Of a stretch of DNA of 64,000 bases, positions 51,911 through 62,031 are shown in pieces. A program made the translations under genes and the position numbers. How positions within the stretch are numbered: the stretch's first letter is position 1; every line of letters starts with the position of its first letter. The stretch is from Sepiola atlantica (Eukaryota > Mollusca > Cephalopoda > Sepiida > Sepiolidae), in NCBI GenBank assembly GCA_963556195.1, contig CAUVYP010000579.1, forward strand, positions 372,001-436,000. Direction: 5' to 3'. Below the pieces are notes generated by a model. That model was given only the letters and a program-made list of their open reading frames with translations. It searched no databases and was not told the origin of the DNA.

Positions 51911-54900
51911 CAAAGTTTCGGAGCACAATTCTTATAAATGTGGAAGTTATTAACACAAGCGATATACCTTTTAAATCGCACTAAATTTTGTTGATGTTTT
52001 GCGTATTCAGTTTGTATCGACATATCTCCGGGAGTACAAGAGCTGAACTTCTGAAACTTAGTACTTCAGTAGAAAATGTGTGTCTGCTAATGTCGGCAAA
52101 GTTTCGGAGCACAATTCTTATAAATGTGGAAGTTATTAACAAAAGACCTATCAACTTTAAATCGCACTAAATTTTGTTGATGTTTTGCGTATTCAGTTTG
52201 TATCGACATATCTCCGGGAGTACAAGAGCTGAACTTCTGAAACTTGGTACTTCAGTAGAAAATGTGTGTCCGCTAATGTCTGCAAAGTTTCGGAGCACAA
52301 TTCTTATAGATGTGGAAGTTATTAACACAAGCGATATACCTTTTAAATCGCACTAAATTTTGTTGATGTTTTGCGTATTCAGTTTGTATCGACATATCTC
52401 CGGGAGTACAAGAGCTGAACTTCTGAAACTTGGTACTTCAGTAGAAAATGTGTGTCTGCTAATGTCTGCAAAGTTTCGGAGCACAATTCTGATAAATGTG
52501 GAAGTTATTAACAAAAGAATTATCAACTTTAAATCGCACTAAATTTTGTTTATGTTTTGCGTATTCAGTTTGTATCGACATATCTCCGGGAGTACAAGAG
52601 CTGCACTTCTGAAACTTCGTACATCAGTAGAAAATGTGTGTCCGCTATTGTCTGCAAAGTTTCGGAGCACAATTCTCATAAATGTGGAAGTTATAAACAA
52701 AAGCGATATCAACTTAAAATCGCACTAAATTTTGTTGATGTTTTGCGTATTCAGTTTGTATCGACATATCTCCGGGAGTACAAGAGCTGAACTTCTGAAA
52801 CTTGGTACTTCAGTAGAAAATGTGTGTCCGCTAATGTCTGCAAAGTTTCGGAGCACAATTCTTATAAATGTGGAAGTTATTAACACAAGCGATATACCTT
52901 TTAAATCGCACTAAATGTTGTTGATGTTTTGCGTATTCCGTTTGTATCGACATATCTCCGCGAGTACAAGAGCTGAACTTCTGAAACTTGGTACTTCAGT
53001 AGTAAATGTGTGTCCGCTAATGTCTGCAAAGTTTCAGAGCACAATTCTTATAAATGTGGAAGTTATAAACAAAAGCGATATCAACTTAAAATCGCACTAA
53101 ATTTTGTTGATGTTTTGCGTATTCAGTTTGTATCGACATATCTCCGGGAGTACAAGAGCTGAACTTCTGAAACTTGGTACTTCAGTAGAAAATGTGTGTC
53201 CGCTAATGTCTGCAAAGTTTCAGAGCACAATTCTTATAAATGTGGAAGTTATAAACACAAGCGATATCAACTTAAAATCGCACTAAATTTTGTTGATGTT
53301 TTGCGTATTCAGTTTGTATCGACATATCTCCGGGAGTACAAGAGCAGAACTTCTGAAACTTGGTACTTCAGTAGAAAATGTGTGTCCGCTAATGTCTGCA
53401 AAGTTTCGGAGCACAATTCTTATAAATGTGGAAGTTATAAACAAAAGCGATATCAACTTAAAATCGCACTAAATTTTGTTGATGTTTTGCGTATTCAGTT
53501 TGTATCGACATATCTCCGGGAGTACAAGAGCTGAACTTCTGAAACTTGGTACTTCAGTAGAAAATGTGTGTCTGCTAATGTCTGCAAAGTTTCGGAGCAC
53601 AATTCTTATAAATGTGGAAGTTATTAACAAAAGACCTATCAACTTTAAATCGCACTAAATTTTGTTTATGTTTTGCGTATTAAGTTTGTATCGACATATC
53701 TCCGGGAGTACAAGAGCTGAACTTCTGAAACTTGGTACTTCAGTAGAAAATGTGTGTCCGCTAATGTCTGCAAAGTTTCGGAGCACAATTCTTATAAATG
53801 TGGAAGTTATAAACAAAAGCGATATCAACTTAAAATCGCACTAAATTTTGTTGATGTTTTGCGTATTCAGTTTGTATCGTCATATCTCCGGGAGTACAAG
53901 AGCAGAACTTCTGAAACTTGGTACTTCAGTAGAAAATGTGTGTCCGCTAATGTCTGCAAAGTTTCGGAGCACAATTCTTATAAATGTGGAAGTTATAAAC
54001 AAAAGCGATATCAACTTAAAATCGCACTAAATTTTGTTGATGTTTTGCGTATTCAGTTTGTATCGACATATCTCCGGGAGTACAAGAGCTGAACTTCTGA
54101 AACTTGGTACTTCAGTAGAAAATGTGTGTCCGCTTAGGTCTGCAAAGTTTCAGAGCACAATTCTTATAAATGTGGAAGTTATTAACAAAAGCGGTATCAA
54201 CTTAAAATCGCACTAAATTTTGTTGATGTTTTGCGTATTCAGTTTGTATCGACATATCTCCGGGAGTACAAGAGCTGAACTTCTGAAACTTGGTACTTCA
54301 GTAGAAAATGTGTGTCCGCTAATGTCTGCAAAGTTTCAGAGCACAATTTGTATAAATGTGGAAGTTATAAACACAAGCGATATCAACTTAAAATCGCACT
54401 AAATTTTGTTGATGTTTTGCGTATTCAGTTTGTATCGACATATCTCCGGGAGTACAAGAGCTGAACTTCTGAAACTTGGTACTTCAGTAGAAAATGTGTG
54501 TCCGCTAATGTCTGCAAAGTTTCGGAGCACAATTCTTATAAATGTGGAAGCTATAAACAAAAGCGATATCAACTTAAAATCGCACTAAATTTTGTTGATG
54601 CTTTGCGTATTCAGTTTGTATCGACATATCTCCGGGAGTACAAGAGCTGAACTTCTGAAACTTGGGACTTCAGTAGAAAATGTGTGTCCGCTAATGTCTG
54701 CAAAGTTTCGGAGCACAATTCTTATAAATGTGGAAGTTATTAACACAAGCGATATACCTTTTAAATCGCACTAAATTTTGTTGATGTTTTGCGTATTCAG
54801 TTTGTATCGACATATCTCCGGGAGTACAAGAGCTGAACTTCTGAAACTTGGTACTTCAGTAGAAAATGTGTGTCCGCTAATGTCTGCAAAGTTTCAGAGC

Positions 54901-56265
54901 ACAATTCTTATAAATGTGGAAGTTATAAACAAAAGCGATATCAACTTAAAATCGCACTAAATTTTGTTGATGTTTTGCGTATTCAGTTTGTATCGACATA
55001 TCTCCGGGAGTACAATAGCTGAACTTCTGAAACTTGGTACTTCAGTAGAAAATGTGTGTCCGCTAATGTCTGCAAAGTTTCAGAGCACAATTTGTATAAA
55101 TGTGGAAGTTATAAACACAAGCGATATCAACTTAAAATCGCACTAAATTTTGTTGATGTTTTGCGTATTCAGTTTGTATCGACATATCTCCGGGAGTACA
55201 AGAGCTGAACTTCTGAAACTTGGTACTTCAGTAGAAAATGTGTGTCCGCTAATGTCTGCAAAGTTTCGGAGCACAATTCTTATAAATGTGGAAGCTATAA
55301 ACAAAAGCGATATCAACTTAAAATCGCACTAAATTTTGTTGATGTTTTGCGTATTCAGTTTGTATCGACATATCTCCGGGAGTACAAGAGCTGAACTTCT
55401 GAAACTTGGTACTTCAGTAGAAAATGTGTGTCCGCTAATGTCTGCAAAGTTTCGGAGCACAATTCTTATAAATGTGGAAGTTATTAACACAAGCGATATA
55501 CCTTTTAAATCGCACTGAATTTTGTTGATGTTTTGCGTATTCAGTTTGTATCGACATATCTCCGGGAGTACAAGAGCTGAACTTCTGAAACTTGGTACTT
55601 CAGTAGAAACTGTGTGTCCGCAAATGTCTGCAAAGTTTCAGAGCACAATTCTTATAAATGTGGAAGTTATAAACAAAAGCGATATCAACTTAAAATCGCA
55701 CTAAATTTTGTTGATGTTTTGCGTATTCAGTTTGTATCGACATATCTCCGGGAGTACAGAAGCTGAACTTCTGAAACTTGGTACTTCAGTAGAAAATGTG
55801 TGTCCGCTAATGTCTGCAAAGTTTCAGAGCACAATTTGTATAAATGTGGAAGTTATAAACGCAAGCGATATCAACTTAAAATCGCACTAAATTTTGTTGA
55901 TGTTTTGCGTATTCAGTTTGTATCGACATATCTCCGGGAGTACAAGAGCTGAACTTCTGAAACTTGGTACTTCAGTAGTAAATGTGTGTCCGCTAATGTC
56001 TGCAAAGTTTCGGAGCACAATTCTTATAAATGTGGAAGTTATAAACAAAAGCGATATCAACTTAAAATCGCACTAAATTTTGTTGATGTTTTGCGTATTC
56101 AGTTTGTATCGACATATCTCCGGGAGTACAAGAGCTGAACTTCTGAAACTTGGTACTTCAGTAGAAAATGTGTGTCCGCTAATGTCTGCAAAGTTTCGGA
56201 GCACAATTCTTATAAATGTGGAAGCTATAAACAAAAGCGATATCAACTTAAAATCGCACTAAATT
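51244..56265. repeat. 27-monomer segmental duplication, copy 2 (partner 44920-49941)
   Basis: This segment repeats the 44920-49941 order. Private changes include ATGTCGGCAAAG near 52091, CTCCGCGAG near 52956, TTAAGTTTG near 53680, TATCGTCATATC near 53875, GATGCTTTGCG near 54597, TACAATAGCTG near 55013, CACTGAATTTTG at 55513-55524 (TAA changed to TGA), GAAACTGTGTG near 55607, and TACAGAAGCTG near 55756 where two adjacent bases are swapped. The density of private changes looks higher than in the young tandem pairs, so this copy is probably older. Confidence 0.84.
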
Positions 56266-59200
56266 TTGTTGATGTTTTGCGTATTCAGTTTGTATCGACA
56301 TATCTCCGGGAGTACAAGAGCTGAACTTCTGAAACTTGGTACTTCAGTAGAAAATGTGTGTCCGCTAATGTCTGCAAAGTTTCGGAGCACAATTCTTATA
56401 AATGTGGAAGTTATTAACACAAGCGATATACCTTTTTAATCGCACTAAATTTTGTTGATGTTTTGCGTATTCAGTTTGTATCGACATATCTCCGGGAGTA
56501 CAAGAGCTGAAATTCTGAAACTTGGTACTTCAGTAGAAAATGTGTGTCCGCTAATGTCTGCAAAGTTTCAGAGCACAATTCTTATAAATGTGGAAGTTAT
56601 AAACAAAAGCGATATCAACTTAAAATCGCACTAAATTTTGTTGATGTTTTGCGTATTCAGTTTGTATCGACATATCTCCTGGAGTACAAGAGCTGAACTT
56701 CTGAAACTTGGTACTTCAGTAGAAAATGTGTGTCCGCTAATGTCTGCAAAGTTTCAGAGCACAATTTGTATAAATGTGGAAGTTATAAACACAAGCGATA
56801 TCAACTTAAAATCGCACTAAATTTTGTTGATGTTTTGCGTATTCAGTTTGTATCGACATATCTCCGGGAGTACAAGAGCTGAACTTCTGAAACTTGGTAC
56901 TTCAGTAGTAAATGTGTGTCCGCTAATGTCTGCAAAGTTTCGGAGCACAATTCTTATAAATGTGGAAGCTATAAACAAAAGCGATATCAACTTAAAATCG
57001 CACTAAATTTTGTTGATGTTTTGCGTATTCAGTTTGTATCGACATATCTCCGGGAGTACAAGAGCTGAACTTCTGAAACTTGGTACTTCAGTAGAAAATG
57101 TGTGTCCGCTAATGTCTGCAAAGTTTCGGAGCACAATTCTTATAAATGTGGAAGTTATTAACACAAGCGATATACCTTTTAAATCGCACTAAATTTTGTT
57201 GATGTTTTGCGTATTCAGTTTGTATCGACATATCTCCGGGAGTACAAGAGCTGAACTTCTGAAACTTGGTACTTCAGTAGAAAATGTGTGTCCGCTAATG
57301 TCTGCAAAGTTTCGGAGCACAATTCTTATAAATGTGGAAGTTATAAACAAAAGCGATATCAACTTAAAATCGCACTAAATTTTGTTGATGTTTTGCGTAT
57401 TCAGTTTGTATCGACATATCTCCGGGAGTACAAGAGCTGAACTTCTGAAACTTGGTACTTCAGTAGAAAATGTGTGTCCGCTAATGTCTGCAAAGTTTCG
57501 GAGCACAATTCTTATAAATGTGGAAGCTATAAACAAAAGCGATATCAACTTAAAATCGCACTAAATTTTGTTGATGTTTTGCGTATTCAGTTTGTATCGA
57601 CATATCTCCGGGAGTACAAGAGCTGAACTTCTGAAACTTGGTACTTCAGTAGAAAATGTGTGTCCGCTAATGTCTGCAAAGTTTCGGAGCACAATTCTTA
57701 TAAATGTGGAAGTTATTAACACAAGCGATATACCTTTTAAATCGCACTAAATTTTGTTGATGTTTTGCGTATTCAGTTTGTATCGACATATCTCCGGGAG
57801 TACAAGAGCTGAACTTCTGAAACTTGGTACTTCAGTAGAAAATGTGTGTCCGCTTAGGTCTGCAAAGTTTCAGAGCACAATTCTTATAAATGTGGAAGTT
57901 ATAAACAAAAGCGATATCAACTTAAAATCGCACTAAATTTTGTTGATGTTTTGCGTATTCAGTTTGTATCGACATATCTCCGGGAGTACAAGAGCTGAAC
58001 TTCTGAAACTTGGTACTTCAGTAGAAAATGTGTGTCCGCTAATGTCTGCAAAGTTTCAGAGCACAATTTGTATAAATGTGGAAGTTATAAACGCAAGCGA
58101 TATCAACTTAAAATCGCACTAAATTTTGTTGATGTTTTGCGTATTCAGTTTGTATCGACATATCTCCGGGAGTACAAGAGCTGAACTTCTGAAACTTGGT
58201 ACTTCAGTAGAAAATGTGTGTCCGCTAATGTCTGCAAAGTTTCGGAGCACAATTCTTATAAATGTGGAAGCTATAAACAAAAGCGATATCAACTTAAAAT
58301 CGCACTAAATTTTGTTGATGTTTTGCGTATTCAGTTTGTATCGACATATCTCCGGGAGTACAAGAGCTGAACTTCTGAAACTTGGTACTTCAGTAGAAAA
58401 TGTGTGTCCGCTAATGTCTGCAAAGTTTCGGAGCACAATTCTTATAAATGTGGAAGTTATTAACACAAGCGATATACCTTTTTAATCGCACTAAATTTTG
58501 TTGATGTTTTGCGTATTCAGTTTGTATCGACATATCTCCGGGAGTACAAGAGCTGAAATTCTGAAACTTGGTACTTCAGTAGAAAATGTGTGTCCGCTAA
58601 TGTCTGCAAAGTTTCAGAGCACAATTCTTATAAATGTGGAAGTTATAAACAAAAGCGATATCAACTTAAAATCGCACTAAATTTTGTTGATGTTTTGCGT
58701 ATTCAGTTTGTATCGACATATCTCCTGGAGTACAAGAGCTGAACTTCTGAAACTTGGTACTTCAGTAGAAAATGTGTGTCCGCTAATGTCTGCAAAGTTT
58801 CAGAGCACAATTTGTATAAATGTGGAAGTTATAAACACAAGCGATATCAACTTAAAATCGCACTAAATTTTGTTGATGTTTTGCGTATTCAGTTTGTATC
58901 GACATATCTCCGGGAGTACAAGAGCTGAACTTCTGAAACTTGGTACTTCAGTAGTAAATGTGTGTCCGCTAATGTCTGCAAAGTTTCGGAGCACAATTCT
59001 TATAAATGTGGAAGCTATAAACAAAAGCGATATCAACTTAAAATCGCACTAAATTTTGTTGATGTTTTGCGTATTCAGTTTGTATCGACATATCTCCGGG
59101 AGTACAAGAGCTGAACTTCTGAAACTTGGTACTTCAGTAGAAAATGTGTGTCCGCTAATGTCTGCAAAGTTTCGGAGCACAATTCTTATAAATGTGGAAG

Positions 59201-60171
59201 TTATTAACACAAGCGATATACCTTTTAAATCGCACTAAATTTTGTTGATGTTTTGCGTATTCAGTTTGTATCGACATATCTCCGGGAGTACAAGAGCTGA
59301 ACTTCTGAAACTTGGTACTTCAGTAGAAAATGTGTGTCCGCTAATGTCTGCAAAGTTTCGGAGCACAATTCTTATAAATGTGGAAGTTATAAACAAAAGC
59401 GATATCAACTTAAAATCGCACTAAATTTTGTTGATGTTTTGCGTATTCAGTTTGTATCGACATATCTCCGGGAGTACAAGAGCTGAACTTCTGAAACTTG
59501 GTACTTCAGTAGAAAATGTGTGTCCGCTAATGTCTGCAAAGTTTCGGAGCACAATTCTTATAAATGTGGAAGCTATAAACAAAAGCGATATCAACTTAAA
59601 ATCGCACTAAATTTTGTTGATGTTTTGCGTATTCAGTTTGTATCGACATATCTCCGGGAGTACAAGAGCTGAACTTCTGAAACTTGGTACTTCAGTAGAA
59701 AATGTGTGTCCGCTAATGTCTGCAAAGTTTCGGAGCACAATTCTTATAAATGTGGAAGTTATTAACACAAGCGATATACCTTTTAAATCGCACTAAATTT
59801 TGTTGATGTTTTGCGTATTCAGTTTGTATCGACATATCTCCGGGAGTACAAGAGCTGAACTTCTGAAACTTGGTACTTCAGTAGAAAATGTGTGTCCGCT
59901 TAGGTCTGCAAAGTTTCAGAGCACAATTCTTATAAATGTGGAAGTTATAAACAAAAGCGATATCAACTTAAAATCGCACTAAATTTTGTTGATGTTTTGC
60001 GTATTCAGTTTGTATCGACATATCTCCGGGAGTACAAGAGCTGAACTTCTGAAACTTGGTACTTCAGTAGAAAATGTGTGTCCGCTAATGTCTGCAAAGT
60101 TTCAGAGCACAATTTGTATAAATGTGGAAGTTATAAACGCAAGCGATATCAACTTAAAATCGCACTAAATT
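56080..60171. repeat. Tandem duplication of an 11-monomer block (2046 bp each)
   Basis: The blocks 56080-58125 and 58126-60171 both read Ea Pf Qk Tc Ea Pf Dn Ea Pf Lr Tc. Shared private markers are CCTTTTTAATCG in the first Pf (TAA at 56437-56439 and 58483-58485), GCTGAAATTCTG in Qk, CTCCTGGAG in Tc, GTAGTAAATG in the second Ea and AACGCAAGC in the last Tc. I found no differences. Confidence 0.94.
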
Positions 60172-62031
60172 TTGTTGATGTTTTGCGTATTCAGTTTGTA
60201 TCGACATATCTCCGGGAGTACAAGAGCTGAACTTCTGAAACTTGGTACTTCAGTAGTAAATGTGTGTCCGCTAATGTCTGCAAAGTTTCGGAGCACAATT
60301 CTTATAAATGTGGAAGTTATAAACACAAGCGATATCAACTTAAAATCGCACTAAATTTTGTTGATGTTTTGCGTATTCAGTTTGTATCGACATATCTCCG
60401 GGAGTACAAGAGCTGAACTTCTGAAACTTGGTACTTCAGTGGAAAATGTGTGTCCGCTAATGTCTGCAAAGTTTCGGAGCACAATTCTTATAAATGTGGA
60501 AGCTATAAACAAAAGCGATATCAACTTAAAATCGCACTAAATTTTGTTGATGTTTTGCGTATTCAGTTTGTATCGACATATCTCCGGGAGTACAAGAGCT
60601 GAACTTCTGAAACTTGGTACTTCAGTAGAAAATGTGTGTCCGCTAATGTCTGCAAAGTTTCGGAGCACAATTCTTATAAATGTGGAAGTTATTAACACAA
60701 GCGATATACCTTTTAAATCGCACTAAATTTTGTTGATGTTTTGCGTATTCAGTTTGTATCGACATATCTCCGGGAGTACAAGAGCTGAACTTCTGAAACT
60801 TGGTACTTCAGTAGAAAATGTGTGTCCGCTAATGTCTGCAAAGTTTCGGAGCACAATTCTTATAAATGTGGAAGTTATAAACAAAAGCGATATCAACTTA
60901 AAATCGCACTAAATTTTGTTGATGTTTTGCGTATTCAGTTTGTATCGACATATCTCCGGGAGTACAAGAGCTGAACTTCTGAAACTTGGTACTTCAGTAG
61001 AAAATGTGTGTCCGCTAATGTCTGCAAAGTTTCGGAGCACAATTCTTATAAATGTGGAAGCTATAAACAAAAGCGATATCAACTTAAAATCGCACTAAAT
61101 TTTGTTGATGTTTTGCGTATTCAGTTTGTATCGACATATCTCCGGGAGTACAAGAGCTGAACTTCTGAAACTTGGTACTTCAGTAGAAAATGTGTGTCCG
61201 CTAATGTCTGCAAAGTTTCGGAGCACAATTCTTATAAATGTGGAAGTTATTAACACAAGCGATATACCTTTTAAATCGCACTAAATTTTGTTGATGTTTT
61301 GCGTATTCAGTTTGTATCGACATATCTCCGGGAGTACAAGAGCTGAACTTCTGAAACTTGGTACTTCAGTAGAAAATGTGTGTCCGCTTAGGTCTGCAAA
61401 GTTTCAGAGCACAATTCTTATAAATGTGGAAGTTATAAACAAAAGCGATATCAACTTAAAATCGCACTAAATTTTGTTGATGTTTTGCGTATTCAGTTTG
61501 TATCGACATATCTCCGGGAGTACAAGAGCTGAACTTCTGAAACTTGGTACTTCAGTAGAAAATGTGTGTCCGCTAATGTCTGCAAAGTTTCAGAGCACAA
61601 TTTGTATAAATGTGGAAGTTATAAACGCAAGCGATATCAACTTAAAATCGCACTAAATTTTGTTGATGTTTTGCGTATTCAGTTTGTATCGACATATCTC
61701 CGGGAGTACAAGAGCTGAACTTCTGAAACTTGGTACTTCAGTAGTAAATGTGTGTCCGCTAATGTCTGCAAAGTTTCGGAGCACAATTCTTATAAATGTG
61801 GAAGTTATAAACACAAGCGATATCAACTTAAAATCGCACTAAATTTTGTTGATGTTTTGCGTATTCAGTTTGTATCGACATATCTCCGGGAGTACAAGAG
61901 CTGAACTTCTGAAACTTGGTACTTCAGTGGAAAATGTGTGTCCGCTAATGTCTGCAAAGTTTCGGAGCACAATTCTTATAAATGTGGAAGCTATAAACAA
62001 AAGCGATATCAACTTAAAATCGCACTAAATT
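59056..62031. repeat. Tandem duplication of an 8-monomer block (1488 bp each), nested in the previous one
   Basis: The blocks 59056-60543 and 60544-62031 both read Pf Dn Ea Pf Lr Tc Tg Ea. Shared markers are AACGCAAGC, GTAGTAAATG in Tg and TTCAGTGGAAAA in the last Ea. I found no differences. The first block overlaps the second 2046-bp unit (58126-60171), so at least two successive exchanges shaped this end of the window. Confidence 0.93.

Noticed and set aside
189..54092. Open frames of 77-112 codons spanning two monomers, for example at 189-527, 10789-11127, 36642-36980 and 53754-54092
   Set aside because: They arise where GAGCTGAAC is GAGCAGAAC, which removes a TGA in a second frame and links neighbouring monomers. 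They depend on one base and repeat only where that monomer is duplicated.
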